Shown here one piece after another: positions 16,588 to 25,998 of a DNA stretch of 64,000 nt (positions are counted from its first letter, which is position 1; each line of letters begins with the position of its first letter). This DNA comes from Pedobacter cryotolerans (GTDB taxonomy: Bacteria; Bacteroidota; Bacteroidia; Sphingobacteriales; Sphingobacteriaceae), in NCBI RefSeq assembly GCF_005116475.1, contig NZ_SWBO01000001.1, positions 558,001 through 622,000 on the forward strand, given 5' to 3'. The notes beneath the pieces are model-generated. The model did no database searches and was not told where the DNA came from. It saw only the letters and a program-made list of their open reading frames with translations. The translations under genes and the position numbers were made by a program.

Positions 16588-17493
16588 ATGAAACTCAAAC
16601 GCATCATAGGGAATTTTATGGTCAGTCCTTTTCATTCAAAAGGGCAGGCTGCGCTTGTACTGTTTGTTTTTTCCTATGTATTGATTGCCATCAATTCAAA
16701 ATGGGGCTTTTGGGGCGTCGTTTTAGCACCTGATTTTTTTCCTGCCTTTTTATTTACACTTTTCATGGCAACCAGCTTCGCAATTTATGCCCATGAGTTA
16801 AATGCCAAACTGGTACTGAAGTATGGGTCAACAGCCCGAATGAAATTGATTTTTTACCAATTTTGTTGGGGTGTAATGTTGCCTATTGGTTTAGAGTTGG
16901 TATCGGTCGAATTTTATTTTTATTTGAAGGATGAAAGCATTTTAACTAACAACTTTTTCAGCATAGATTTTATCTTGGTGGTTACTTTTATTTTATTGGT
17001 AAACGCGGTTTATAGTTTTGCGAACAAAAACCGTAAGGAAAGATTGCAAATCAGGGAGCGGTATAAGCATAAAGTAATTCCAGCCTTAAAAGACCTTTCT
17101 AACTTACGTTCACTGCACCGCTTGGCACTGATAAAAAACGCTCCGGTTTCTTTAAACGAAATTAATTTAAAAGACTTAGCTCTTGGCTCTGGCCAAATTG
17201 CCTGTATCTATAAGCTCAATGAGCTGATCACAATTCATTACTTTAACAATTCATTTGAACACACCACAACACCAATTACCAAACTTATGGAAGGCCTTGA
17301 TCCTAATGAATACACCAAGATTAATCCTTATTGTATATACCATCGTTTGCTGATATTTTCTTTTAAGGAAATTGCTCCATCGAGAAGATTATACCTCACC
17401 CTACGACACCCGTTCAATCACTTTACGCACGACTACCAGCGTATCGTTAGCCAAGGTGTTGCTGTTTACTTCAAAAAATGGATGAAGGGATAG
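16588..17493 (+). CDS. membrane-bound LytTR-type DNA-binding protein
   Basis: A 301-residue protein with four membrane segments (about 20-36, 43-66, 86-110 and 124-145), a basic coiled linker, and a C-terminal region (about 205-300) that follows the LytTR pattern. In that region NPYCIYHRLLIFSFKEI corresponds to the F-RVHRSyiVN motif, and the end YQRIVSQGVAVYFKKWM matches the usual last helix. Such proteins are membrane-anchored transcription regulators in Bacteroidota. It sits upstream of a small DNA-binding-like gene and the lysis-like cassette, so it could regulate them; that is inference only. Confidence 0.65.
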   Translation: MKLKRIIGNFMVSPFHSKGQAALVLFVFSYVLIAINSKWGFWGVVLAPDFFPAFLFTLFMATSFAIYAHELNAKLVLKYGSTARMKLIFYQFCWGVMLPIGLELVSVEFYFYLKDESILTNNFFSIDFILVVTFILLVNAVYSFANKNRKERLQIRERYKHKVIPALKDLSNLRSLHRLALIKNAPVSLNEINLKDLALGSGQIACIYKLNELITIHYFNNSFEHTTTPITKLMEGLDPNEYTKINPYCIYHRLLIFSFKEIAPSRRLYLTLRHPFNHFTHDYQRIVSQGVAVYFKKWMKG

Positions 17494-17711
17494 CATGGTT
17501 TGTCGCAAAAGTACGCCGATATACCTCTCCATACCTTGATTTACCTTAAACCTTTAGCTACATTTGTTTACTGTTGCCCTCAGCACAAGCACTAAATGTA
17601 GGTTATCAAACAACGCTTGCCTATGATTAGGCTGAGTTAACAAACATCTTTTGGCTACCACTCGGATCTACACGCCAGCAATTTAATTTGTTTACCCTAA
17701 TCTTCATTGTT

Positions 17712-17900
17712 ATGAACAGGTTATGCATCTACCCAAAAGACGTGAGCATCATTACAGGCAAAGGTCTTCGTTGGTCACAAAGGTTACTTAGAAACATCAA
17801 ATTCGCACTCAATAAAAGCGAGCACCAATATGTCACCATCAGCGAGTTTGCAGATTACATGGGCATAGAACTGCATTTGATTGTTGCAGTTTGTAAGTAA
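17712..17900 (+). CDS. small putative DNA-binding protein
   Basis: A 62-residue protein (MNRLCIYPKDVSIITGKGLR...). The pattern YPKDVSIITGK, then RLLRNIKFALNK, then YVTISEFADYMGI is a helical layout seen in many short Bacteroidota proteins, sometimes next to mobile or surface loci. Two helix-turn-helix-like segments suggest DNA binding. An upstream TTG at 17688 is less likely than this ATG. The function is unknown. Confidence 0.55.
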   Translation: MNRLCIYPKDVSIITGKGLRWSQRLLRNIKFALNKSEHQYVTISEFADYMGIELHLIVAVCK

Positions 17901-18260
17901 ACACAATCATCCCTATTTTACAACTTCTTATTTAACCTTCCTAATGTAAGCCCTTCATGCTTTAATACACCCTCCATATCCCATCTTAGCCCATGGGGTC
18001 TCGGCATAGTCCGCTTAAAACACAGTTTTACCGTGGTATCAAGCAAGTATCAAGCAATGATCACCCAATAGCAAAGCAAGGGACATGGGCTAAAGCCTAA
18101 CTCTGCATTAAATAATCCCTGTGATGCTGAAGGAAATTTGAGGTGTCGATTTGCACACATTAAGGTGTATAGGCGTATTTAAACGTCTGGATTGTCAAAG
18201 TACGACTAGCATTTTTTAGCTAAGCAGCATTTTTGGTCTTCATTTAAAACATAAATTATT
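17901..18260. other. intergenic stretch before the lysis-like cassette
   Basis: These 360 bases hold no convincing gene. There is a short direct repeat, GTATCAAGCAA, around 18038-18056. The promoter of the cassette should lie near its right end, but I could not identify a full consensus. Confidence 0.4.
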
Positions 18261-19019
18261 ATGGCAAAACAAGACAGCTTTATCAAGCTAAATGGAAAAG
18301 TCGGGGACTTGTCCTTTTTCAAATCAAAAGATGGTTACCAAGTGAGAACCAAAGGTGGTGTGAGTGCAGACCGTATCAAGAATGATCCCGGTTATCAGCG
18401 CACCAGAGAAAACAATGCTGAGTTTACGGAGGTGAGCGGTGCTTCAAAAAAAATCAGGGATGTACTGCGTAGCATGATTTTGCTTACCCACGATCCAAAA
18501 ATGGCAACACGTTTATCAAGCAGGGTATTTAAGATGATCAAGGCCGATACGGTTTCCCTACGTGGAGAAAGAAAGGTATTGATTACAAGCTTTGAGTTGT
18601 TGAAAGATTTCAACTTTAACGAAGCAGCACCATTGAACAACACCTTATTTGTAGCAAGCCAGGTTAATATTGATCGTATATCGGGTTTGGTGGAATTGAA
18701 TGTGCCAGAGATTACGCCTGACATACACTTGGCCAAGCCAAAGGGAGCCACACACTTTCGCTTAACCGCTGGGGCGGCACTGATCAATATGGATGAAAGT
18801 GTAGAAGAAAGTGTACTGTTGATGGCTTCTTCACCTTATCAAACCTTAAACAGTGCATTGCCTGCCCAAGTGTTGAGCAATACCCTGCCTGCAAATGCGC
18901 AGGGTGCGATCATGTTGGTATTTGGTATCAGCTTTTATCAGGAGGTGAATGCCGTGTACTACAGCTTAAATAATGGAGCATTCAATGCGCTGGGAACAGT
19001 AGCGGTAAATACGCCTTAA
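18261..19019 (+). CDS. protein of unknown function, first gene of the lysis-like cassette
   Basis: A 252-residue soluble protein beginning MAKQDSFIKLNGKVGDLSFF, with a glycine-rich start (KSKDGYQVRTKGGVSADRI) then helical and beta-rich parts. It has no signal peptide, membrane segment or enzyme motif. I recall similar proteins with the same opening as recurrent, multi-copy hypotheticals in Pedobacter and relatives. Its position directly before holin-like, endolysin-like and spanin-like genes suggests it may be structural or the cargo released by that cassette. This is inference from neighbourhood only. Confidence 0.65.
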   Translation: MAKQDSFIKLNGKVGDLSFFKSKDGYQVRTKGGVSADRIKNDPGYQRTRENNAEFTEVSGASKKIRDVLRSMILLTHDPKMATRLSSRVFKMIKADTVSLRGERKVLITSFELLKDFNFNEAAPLNNTLFVASQVNIDRISGLVELNVPEITPDIHLAKPKGATHFRLTAGAALINMDESVEESVLLMASSPYQTLNSALPAQVLSNTLPANAQGAIMLVFGISFYQEVNAVYYSLNNGAFNALGTVAVNTP

Positions 19020-19133
19020 TTCAAAATTTGTTCACAGATTGCCAGTTAAGCCCATAAGAAAAATGCCATCACATGATGAAATGACATTAATGGTTCTTCA
19101 GTGCTGAAGCTGGCATTCTTAAATTCTAACAAC

Positions 19134-19508
19134 ATGAAAACTTTAAAATTGATAATTCCGAGTGGGATTTTGAATAAACAGACCATCGCCTTTGCCTTAG
19201 GTGCTATAATCCTGTTGCTGCTTTGGCAAATTCTACCACAACTCCTCCATCATATTGCCCCTCAAACAGGTTTATTAGATGCTGGAATTTGGCAGTTGCT
19301 GTTATTTACTATGATATCCTTTTTGTTGCTATTAAGTAGTTGTATCTGGCTCTTTAATGGGTTGATTAACTTATGGCAACTTACCCCAATTCACACGATG
19401 GTTTTACAAGTTAAAAACTTACAATTATGGCAACAGTTCGTATTGTACTGGGCATCATTTGCCTTGCTTTTTTTGGGCAGTTTATTGAGCCTAACAGCGA
19501 TTTTTTAA
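19134..19508 (+). CDS. holin-like small membrane protein
   Basis: A 124-residue protein made almost only of three hydrophobic helices (about 17-38, 52-74 and 102-122), with short polar links and a basic N-terminus (MKTLKLIIPSGILNKQ). This is the size and topology of a class I holin, which forms holes in the inner membrane to let an endolysin out. No sequence family is recognised. Its 3' end overlaps the endolysin-like gene by 82 bases in another frame, a tight arrangement typical of phage lysis modules. It could instead be an unrelated membrane protein. Confidence 0.55.
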   Translation: MKTLKLIIPSGILNKQTIAFALGAIILLLLWQILPQLLHHIAPQTGLLDAGIWQLLLFTMISFLLLLSSCIWLFNGLINLWQLTPIHTMVLQVKNLQLWQQFVLYWASFALLFLGSLLSLTAIF

Positions 19509-20089
19509 GGAGGGAGGGAAGGAAGGTTGAGGGGGTGAAGGCTGAGGGTTTAGGGTTTAGCGCTCAGCGGATAGCGCACAGGGGCGCGAAGCTATATTCA
19601 AGTGATTCTGGAAATCGCAGGCTGTCTACTGTTAACCGAGAACTGATCTTACGCATTGCCGGATCCCAAATGGGTGTAAGAGAGGCTACAGGTAAAAATG
19701 ATGGTACTGCTGTAGAAGCTTACCTCGGCTACACTGGCCATAAAAAAGGCGAACCTTGGTGTGCAAGTTTTGTGAGTTGGGTTTATGGTAAGGCTGGCTA
19801 TGTACAACCCAGGACCGCTTGGAGCCCTGCTTTATTTCCTTTAGCCAGGCAAGCCATTCATCCCTTACCCGCTGATGTATTTGGCATTTATTTTCCTAAG
19901 CTCAAACGAATTGCCCATTGTGGTTTGGTAGAAAAACAACAGGGCAACTGGATTACCACCATTGAAGGGAATACCAATATAGCTGGAAACAGAGAGGGCG
20001 ATGGTGTATATCGAAGGTTAAGGCATCGGCGTCACATCAAATCATACGCAAATTGGATTGAGCCAGAAAGAAAGGAGGTGATGCCATGA
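19427..20089 (+). CDS. CHAP-like peptidoglycan hydrolase (endolysin-like)
   Basis: A 220-residue protein with an N-terminal hydrophobic segment (VRIVLGIICLAFFGQFI, a signal or signal-anchor) and a cysteine-histidine amidase or peptidase domain of the TIGR02594/CHAP type from about residue 70. The catalytic residues visible are C112 in GEPWCASFVSWVY, H164 in RIAHCGLVEK and N182 in EGNTN. Between anchor and domain lies a low-complexity linker (EGRKVEGVKAEG) coded by a short repeat. It overlaps the holin-like gene by 82 bases and the spanin-like gene by 4. Its role is probably to cut the peptidoglycan. Confidence 0.75.
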   Translation: MATVRIVLGIICLAFFGQFIEPNSDFLRREGRKVEGVKAEGLGFSAQRIAHRGAKLYSSDSGNRRLSTVNRELILRIAGSQMGVREATGKNDGTAVEAYLGYTGHKKGEPWCASFVSWVYGKAGYVQPRTAWSPALFPLARQAIHPLPADVFGIYFPKLKRIAHCGLVEKQQGNWITTIEGNTNIAGNREGDGVYRRLRHRRHIKSYANWIEPERKEVMP

Positions 20090-20547
20090 AAATGATAATG
20101 TGCTTTTTGCTATTTTTTTGTTTGGCATGTGGCAGTTTAAATAAAAATAGGCAAAAATTTCAATCGACAACCACATCAAAGTCTGAAAACCAACTTGTAG
20201 CGCAAGAGCGGCAGTTTCAATGGACTGAGGCCAACGATAGTATTGCTCAGGAATATGAGATTAACGTTATGCCGAAAGGGAATTTTAAGTTTGATATCGC
20301 CTCTGGTTTTGAAGGAGAAGCTGATTGGCTAATGGTAAAAGCCCGTCAGAACAAAAATCAAAGTGTAAAAAAAGCAAACTATAGCACTGCCGAAATACAA
20401 GTGAAATCAAATACTTTTAAGCATCAAAAGAAAGTGAACAAGACTTTAGCCGTTAATCGAGCTTCAACTAAATTTATTCCTTTGCTTCTCATTCTATTTG
20501 TACTAGTAGTGATATGGTGGTTCGCTAGAAAGCAACTTTATTTGTAA
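20086..20547 (+). CDS. unimolecular spanin-like lipoprotein
   Basis: A 153-residue protein with an outer-membrane lipoprotein signal (FLLFFCLACGS, lipidated cysteine at residue 15), a polar lysine-rich middle and a C-terminal membrane helix (about 130-147, IPLLLILFVLVVIWWFA). A protein anchored by lipid in the outer membrane and by a C-terminal helix in the inner membrane has exactly the topology of a u-spanin, such as phage T1 gp11, which fuses the two membranes during lysis. The ATG overlaps the stop of the endolysin-like gene (ATGA). A strong terminator follows. Confidence 0.65.
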   Translation: MKMIMCFLLFFCLACGSLNKNRQKFQSTTTSKSENQLVAQERQFQWTEANDSIAQEYEINVMPKGNFKFDIASGFEGEADWLMVKARQNKNQSVKKANYSTAEIQVKSNTFKHQKKVNKTLAVNRASTKFIPLLLILFVLVVIWWFARKQLYL

Positions 20548-20563
20548 ATCATTTAGCTAAGAG

Positions 20564-20600
20564 CTGTTGCAACAAAAAGATTGCAACAGTTTTTTTGTTT
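20564..20600 (+). terminator. strong intrinsic terminator of the lysis-like cassette
   Basis: CTGTTGCAA (20564-20572) pairs with TTGCAACAG (20581-20589) around an 8-base loop and is followed by a run of seven T. It closes the plus-strand cassette. Confidence 0.85.
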
Positions 20601-20609
20601 TAGGTATTT

Positions 20610-20970
20610 CTAAGACCTCGCTACCGCATTAAGATCCCCACCTGCGTGGGGATGACGCGGAATAAAAAGAGAATCCATCATGCTCAGCTTCCAAATCGAG
20701 TCGTCCTTGCCAGCTTCCCGAAGTAATTCGGAACACGCGACTGGCAATCCTAATACCTTAGTAGGTAAGTTGAACCTAAGTCTAGCTACCGCATTCGGAT
20801 CCCGATTATAACGGCATGACGCGAAGGAAGAAGAGTCCGTCATGCACAACTCCCAAGTCGATTCCGTCATGCTCAGCTCGACTGGGCATCGTAATGCACT
20901 AAGAGGATAGAGGGAATAAAGGGCTAGCTACCGCATTAAGATCCCCACCTGCGTGAGGATGACGCGGATT
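20610..20970. repeat. cluster of dispersed palindromic intergenic repeats (left of the polysaccharide locus)
   Basis: Three related units begin GCTACCGCATT (about 20620-20660, 20785-20825 and 20927-20967). Two of them contain the small hairpin CCCCACCTGCGTGGGG or a variant. Another unit at 20708-20746 (TGCCAGCTTCCCGAAGTAAT...) is an inverted near-copy of 45566-45605. Open frames here (for example on the minus strand at 20610-20870) are repeat translations, not genes. Confidence 0.75.
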
Positions 20971-21024
20971 ATAGGTTTGACTGTTAATTGTAATTTTAAT
21001 ATCACAAAGGCAAAACAATTTGCT

Positions 21025-21032
21025 TACATTTG
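21025..21032 (+). promoter_or_regulatory. -7 promoter box of the first gmd
   Basis: TACATTTG matches the Bacteroidota -7 consensus exactly, 27 bases before the ATG at 21059. No TTTG is present at the right distance upstream, so the -33 box is weak or absent. Confidence 0.4.
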
Positions 21033-21058
21033 TAAACTTAAGAAAAACGTGTTTTTAA

Positions 21059-22195
21059 ATGAAAGTCGCCTTAATTACTGGAGTTACTGGACAAGATGGA
21101 GCTTATTTATCAGAGTTTTTGCTCAAAAAAGGTTATTTTGTCCATGGCATCAAAAGACGAAGTTCGCTATTCAACACAGATCGCATCGATCATTTGTACC
21201 AAGACCAGCACGAAAATAATGTAAAGTTCAAATTGCATTATGGCGATTTAACCGATTCTACCAATCTGATCCGCATTATCCAAGAAACCCAACCCGACGA
21301 AATTTACAATTTGGCCGCAATGAGCCATGTGCAAGTAAGTTTCGAAATGCCAGAATACACGGCAAACGCAGATGGGATTGGAACTTTAAGGATCTTAGAA
21401 GCGGTAAGGATTTTAGGTTTAAGTAAAAAAACTAAAGTATATCAAGCATCTACTTCTGAGTTGTATGGATTAGTGCAAGCTGTTCCTCAGAGTGAGACTA
21501 CCCCATTTTATCCCCGCTCGCCTTATGCAGTGGCTAAAATGTATGCCTATTGGATTACGGTAAACTACCGCGAAGCTTATGGAATGTTTGCTTGTAATGG
21601 AATTTTATTTAATCATGAAAGTCCGCTTAGAGGCGAAACTTTTGTAACCCGTAAAATTACCAGAGCTGCTTGTAAAATCGCTTTAGGTTTACAAAATTGC
21701 TTGTATTTGGGTAACCTTTCTGCCCAGAGAGATTGGGGCCATGCCAAAGATTACATCGAGGCGATGTGGTTGATTTTACAACAAGAAAAACCAGAAGATT
21801 TTGTAATCGCAACAGGTGTAACCACTACTGTTCGTGAATTTGTAAAAATGAGCTTTGCCGAAATTGGCATAGATATTGAGTTTAGCGGCAAGGATGAAAA
21901 TGAAAAAGGGGTGATCGTAGGGTTAGATGTGGAATTATTAAGTAGTTTGAGTTTAAACGCTGATAATTTATACCTAGGTACTACCGTTGTTAAAGTTGAT
22001 CCGAAATACTTTAGACCAACTGAAGTTGATTTGTTATTGGGCGATCCACATAAATCAAATACACAATTAGGCTGGCAACCAAAATATGATTTACCAGCTT
22101 TGGTTAAAGATATGATGTTGGCCGATTTACAATTGATGAAAAAAGACGAACATTTAAAAAACGGAGGTTTTACCACGCTAAATTATTTTGAATAA
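21059..22195 (+). CDS. gmd: GDP-mannose 4,6-dehydratase (first copy)
   Basis: A 378-residue short-chain dehydrogenase that converts GDP-D-mannose to GDP-4-keto-6-deoxy-D-mannose, the precursor of GDP-L-fucose and related sugars. The NADP-binding motif GVTGQDG (8-14) and the GMD signature [20 protein letters not shown] are clear. The catalytic Y156 and K160 lie in SPYAVAK, with T/S and E134 in ASTSELYG. It differs from the second copy at 40608 in the 138-150 loop and in a C-terminal insertion (about 278-305). It opens the polysaccharide locus, followed by the export genes. Confidence 0.92.
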   Translation: MKVALITGVTGQDGAYLSEFLLKKGYFVHGIKRRSSLFNTDRIDHLYQDQHENNVKFKLHYGDLTDSTNLIRIIQETQPDEIYNLAAMSHVQVSFEMPEYTANADGIGTLRILEAVRILGLSKKTKVYQASTSELYGLVQAVPQSETTPFYPRSPYAVAKMYAYWITVNYREAYGMFACNGILFNHESPLRGETFVTRKITRAACKIALGLQNCLYLGNLSAQRDWGHAKDYIEAMWLILQQEKPEDFVIATGVTTTVREFVKMSFAEIGIDIEFSGKDENEKGVIVGLDVELLSSLSLNADNLYLGTTVVKVDPKYFRPTEVDLLLGDPHKSNTQLGWQPKYDLPALVKDMMLADLQLMKKDEHLKNGGFTTLNYFE

Positions 22196-22206
22196 ACCCT
22201 AAAAAA

Positions 22207-22237
22207 TTTAATTATTAAAATGTTTAATCTACCTTTA
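22207..22237 (+). promoter_or_regulatory. possible promoter of the export genes
   Basis: TTTA at 22207-22210, a 19-base spacer and TACCTTTA at 22230-22237 come close to the Bacteroidota consensus. The predicted leader of about 85 bases contains the small stem GGAGA/TCTCC (about 22269-22285) just before the wza-like gene. Confidence 0.35.
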
Positions 22238-22326
22238 TAGCACGCTTAAAAAATCATCCAAAAAAATGGAGACCGCCAATCTCCTATGGCTCAGTTGAAA
22301 AACGAAGTCAGTTTATATATAAATTT

Positions 22327-24795
22327 ATGAAAAACCGTATATATTTAATTATCACCCTCCTCATCACCAGTTGCTTTTTTAATTTATCTACTTATGCCCA
22401 AACCAATTATGCGGATGTAAAAGTTGATCAATTGTCTGATGCGCAGATTTTGCAGATGATCAAACAAGCAGAATCAATTGGCTACAGCGAAGCACAATTA
22501 GAGCAGTTGGCAACAGCCAGAGGGATGAAAGCGGATGAGGTGCAGAAATTAAGAGCTAGGGTAACCAAATTAAGAAGTTCGGGCACTGCAACTACACAAG
22601 CTGATGCGGCTATTAATGCTGGTCGCGAGTACAATACCACTACGCAAGGCGGTTCATTAACCAATGAAAAAGAAACCACTGATGAAGAGATGGGGCCTAA
22701 AATATTTGGTTCAGAATTATTTAAAAATGGGAGCATCACTTTCGAACCTAATTTAAGGATCGCCACGCCAAGATCTTATGTAATTGGCCCAGATGATAAA
22801 TTATTGATAGATTTAAGTGGCGATAATGAAGCCAATTATAATTTAACTGTGAGTACAGAAGGTGTGATTACTTTACCCTATGTAGGCAGAATAGCTGTGG
22901 GTGGTTTAACTATAGATCAAGCGACCTCAAAAATACGTAACAACATGCGAGGTACTTATCCAGCTTTAGGATCTGGAAGAACCAATTTGGCCATTAATTT
23001 GGGCAACATCAGAAGCATAAAAGTAACCATTACTGGGCAAGCGACTAAAACGGGAACATTTACCATATCATCTTTATCCTCTATTTACAATGCCTTAAAT
23101 TATGCAGGCGGACCAAATTTAAATGGTAGTTTCAGAAATATCCAATTGATTAGAAATAATCGGGTAATTAGCACCATTGATGTATATAATTTCCTGTTAA
23201 AGGGTATTCAGCAAGGCGATATCCGCTTGCAAGATCAAGATGTGATCAATATCCCTACTTATCAAAAACGCGTAGAAATTACCGGCGAGGTAAAAGTACC
23301 AGCATTATTTGAAATGGTACAAGGAGAGAACTTAGAAACCTTGATCAACTTTGCCTCTGGTTTTACCAGCGATGCTTATACCGCAAAAATCAAAGCCTTC
23401 CAAAAAACAGCCAAAGAAAGAGAAATCACAGACATAGACGCAGCTGCTTTTAGCACCTTTATCCCCAGCAATGGAGATAAATTTGTAGTAGAACCAATTT
23501 TAGACCGCTTTGTAAACCGTGTAGAAATTTTAGGTGCAGTATTCAGGCCAGGTTTATATGGATTAGAAACGGGTTTAACCTTAAAAGGCTTAATTCAAAA
23601 AGCAGATGGGGTAACCGAGGATGCCTTTTTGAACAGAGGTTACATCAACCGCTTAAATGCAGACAATACGCCAAGCCTGATCACTTTTGATGTGGCTAAA
23701 ATTTTAGCTGGAACTTCGGCAGATATTCCTTTACAGCGTGAAGATAAAATCACGATTAACTCGTTATTTGATTTGCGTGACGAATACAAAGTTAGTGTAC
23801 AGGGGGCAGTGAGGTTACCAAGTACTTTCGATTATGCAGACAACCTGACCTTAGATGCGGCGATCCAATTGGCAGGAGGTTTTAAAGAAGGCGCCACGCC
23901 TAACCGCATTGAAATTTCGAGACGAGTTAAAAATTCTGATGTAAGCTCTACTAATGCTAAAACTGCAGAAGTGTTTGTGGTTAATATAGATCAAAATCTT
24001 AAATTGGCCGACAGTAGTTTTGTATTACAACCATTTGATATTGTAACTGTTCGTAATGCTGAAGGTTATGAAATACAAAGGCAAGTGAAATTAGAAGGAG
24101 AAGTTTTGTACCCGGGTTTATACACCATTACACAAAAAAATGAAAGGATCTCCGATTTGATTAAAAGAGCAGGTGGTTTAACCACTTCTGCCTATACAGA
24201 TGGCGCATCCTTAAAAAGACCAGGAGCAAACAAGGTAAATCCTAATGATAAAAATGCCATTAACGATCAAGAAGAAGAAGACAAAAAATTCCTGAACTTA
24301 AAACGAGCACAAGAAGCTGGCGTAAAAGATACCTTAACCAGAGATGTGGAGTTGAAATTGATTGAAAGTGATTTGGTAGGGATTGATTTAACACGAATTT
24401 TAAAAGATCCACAATCTAAAGTTGATTTATTTGTAGAAGATGGAGATGTGATCAGGATCCCACGCCAATTGCAAACGGTTAAAGTAACAGGTGAAGTGCT
24501 CAATCCAAACAGCATTGTATTTTTACCAGGTAAAAGTTTAAGGCAGTATATCAATGGCTCGGGTGGTTTTACTGCGAACGCAAGAAAATCAGGTGTTTAT
24601 GTAAAATATGCAAATGGAGCTTCAGCAGCTGTCGGAAAGTTCTTATTTATAAATAACAACCCGAAAATTAAACCTGGAACCGAAATATTGGTGCCTAAAA
24701 GAGCAGAACGAGAGAAAATCAGTCCACAAGCATGGATTGGAATTGGAACAGCATTGGCATCGTTAGGGGCGATTATAGTGAGTTTACTACGTTAA
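22327..24795 (+). CDS. Wza-like polysaccharide export protein with SLBB domains
   Basis: An 822-residue outer-membrane export channel. A signal peptide (ending near STYAQ) is followed by a helical region with coiled-coil character (about 30-90). The polysaccharide-export domain comes next (around SYVIGPDDKLLIDLSGDNEA, 150 onward), then a series of SLBB-type beta-grasp domains (for example at KVEITGEVKVP, NRVEILGAVFRPG, RQVKLEGEVLYPG and KVTGEVLNP). A C-terminal hydrophobic helix (WIGIGTALASLGAIIVSLL) crosses the outer membrane, as in Wza. It works with the Wzz-like protein encoded next to move finished polymer to the surface. Confidence 0.88.
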   Translation: MKNRIYLIITLLITSCFFNLSTYAQTNYADVKVDQLSDAQILQMIKQAESIGYSEAQLEQLATARGMKADEVQKLRARVTKLRSSGTATTQADAAINAGREYNTTTQGGSLTNEKETTDEEMGPKIFGSELFKNGSITFEPNLRIATPRSYVIGPDDKLLIDLSGDNEANYNLTVSTEGVITLPYVGRIAVGGLTIDQATSKIRNNMRGTYPALGSGRTNLAINLGNIRSIKVTITGQATKTGTFTISSLSSIYNALNYAGGPNLNGSFRNIQLIRNNRVISTIDVYNFLLKGIQQGDIRLQDQDVINIPTYQKRVEITGEVKVPALFEMVQGENLETLINFASGFTSDAYTAKIKAFQKTAKEREITDIDAAAFSTFIPSNGDKFVVEPILDRFVNRVEILGAVFRPGLYGLETGLTLKGLIQKADGVTEDAFLNRGYINRLNADNTPSLITFDVAKILAGTSADIPLQREDKITINSLFDLRDEYKVSVQGAVRLPSTFDYADNLTLDAAIQLAGGFKEGATPNRIEISRRVKNSDVSSTNAKTAEVFVVNIDQNLKLADSSFVLQPFDIVTVRNAEGYEIQRQVKLEGEVLYPGLYTITQKNERISDLIKRAGGLTTSAYTDGASLKRPGANKVNPNDKNAINDQEEEDKKFLNLKRAQEAGVKDTLTRDVELKLIESDLVGIDLTRILKDPQSKVDLFVEDGDVIRIPRQLQTVKVTGEVLNPNSIVFLPGKSLRQYINGSGGFTANARKSGVYVKYANGASAAVGKFLFINNNPKIKPGTEILVPKRAEREKISPQAWIGIGTALASLGAIIVSLLR

Positions 24796-24894
24796 ATAAA
24801 TAAGATGTCATCCTGAGCTCGTCGAAGGAGAGAAGAGATGATTAATGATGCTATGTTAATTGACATTTCTAAATAATACATACTAATTTAAAAC

Positions 24895-25998
24895 ATGACA
24901 ACAGAAAGTCAGCAAAATATAAACACCCAAGACGAGGAGATTTCATTAAAAGATCTCATCCTTAAAATAAGAGAATGGTGGAGATATCTTTTATCTAAAT
25001 GGATGATCATTTTAATCTGCGCCATTGTTGGTGGCGTTTTAGGTTTTATATATGCCCATTCAAAAAAAGCTGTCTACATAGCTACCACAACTTTTGTTTT
25101 AGAAGAAGAACAAAGTGGAGGTGTAGGAAGCTTAGGCGGATTAGCCTCGATGGCAGGTCTAGATTTAGGTGGTGGTGGAGGTGGAATATTCCAAGGGGAT
25201 AATATTTTTGATTTATATAAATCTAGAAAGATGATCGAAAAAACTCTATTTACGAAAGTAGAAAGTTCTTCAAGTCAATCTCTTATGGAAAAATATATAG
25301 AAATAAATAATTTTAGGAAAAGTTGGGCAAAGAATCCTGAACTGTTAAATATAGATTTCAAAATTTCAGAATCAAATTCTTCAAATAAAAGCATTGACCC
25401 AAAACGCTCAAGGTTACGTGACAGTATTATATCCAAAGCAGTTGAAGATATCAATAAAAATTATTTGACTGTTCAGAAGCCAGATAAAAAATTGAGTAAA
25501 GTACAAGTTGATGTTAAGTCTCGTGACGAAAAATTTTCGAAATGTTTTAATGATGCAATAGTAAAAAACGTAAATGATTTTTACCTGCAAACTAAAACCA
25601 AAAAATCAATGCAAAATGTACAAATTATGCAACATAAAGTAGATTCTGTTAGAACTGTAATGAATGGTGCAATATATTCGGCTGCTGCTGTTGCTGATGC
25701 AACACCGAATTTGAATCCTACAAGGCAAGTACAAAGGGTTGCTCCAGTCCAAAGAGCACAGTTTTCTGCTGAGACTAATAAAGCGATCCTTGGTACCTTA
25801 GTTCAAAATTTAGAAATGTCAAAACTGGCGTTGATGAAAGAAACTCCATTACTTGAGATTATTGATCAACCAGTTTACCCTTTGTCCTCAGAAAAGTTTA
25901 CTAAAGTTAAAGGAATTCTCATCGGAAGTCTATTAATTGGATTTTTTGCTATTATCTTTCTTTTAATTAATAAAGTCTTTAAAAATATCATGGCCTAA
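24895..25998 (+). CDS. Wzz-type chain-length regulator
   Basis: A 367-residue inner-membrane protein with the classic layout: a cytoplasmic start, one membrane helix (about 36-54, MIILICAIVGGVLGFIYAH), a long periplasmic helical domain, and a second helix (about 341-361, GILIGSLLIGFFAIIFLLI). It sets polymer length together with the Wzy polymerase at 34335. The glycine-rich stretch after the first helix (GLASMAGLDLGGGGGG) is typical of Bacteroidota members. There is no fused or nearby tyrosine kinase domain (Wzc). Its last base overlaps the start of the next gene. Confidence 0.85.
   Translation: MTTESQQNINTQDEEISLKDLILKIREWWRYLLSKWMIILICAIVGGVLGFIYAHSKKAVYIATTTFVLEEEQSGGVGSLGGLASMAGLDLGGGGGGIFQGDNIFDLYKSRKMIEKTLFTKVESSSSQSLMEKYIEINNFRKSWAKNPELLNIDFKISESNSSNKSIDPKRSRLRDSIISKAVEDINKNYLTVQKPDKKLSKVQVDVKSRDEKFSKCFNDAIVKNVNDFYLQTKTKKSMQNVQIMQHKVDSVRTVMNGAIYSAAAVADATPNLNPTRQVQRVAPVQRAQFSAETNKAILGTLVQNLEMSKLALMKETPLLEIIDQPVYPLSSEKFTKVKGILIGSLLIGFFAIIFLLINKVFKNIMA

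Noticed and set aside
20610..20870. 86-codon minus-strand frame
   Set aside because: It is translated palindromic repeat; the same repeat at 45.5 kb gives another false frame (45424-45609).
24801..24845. possible terminator or promoter after the Wza-like gene
   Set aside because: The GTCATCCTGAGCTCGTCGAA stretch is a fragment of the dispersed repeats, with no full stem or promoter boxes.
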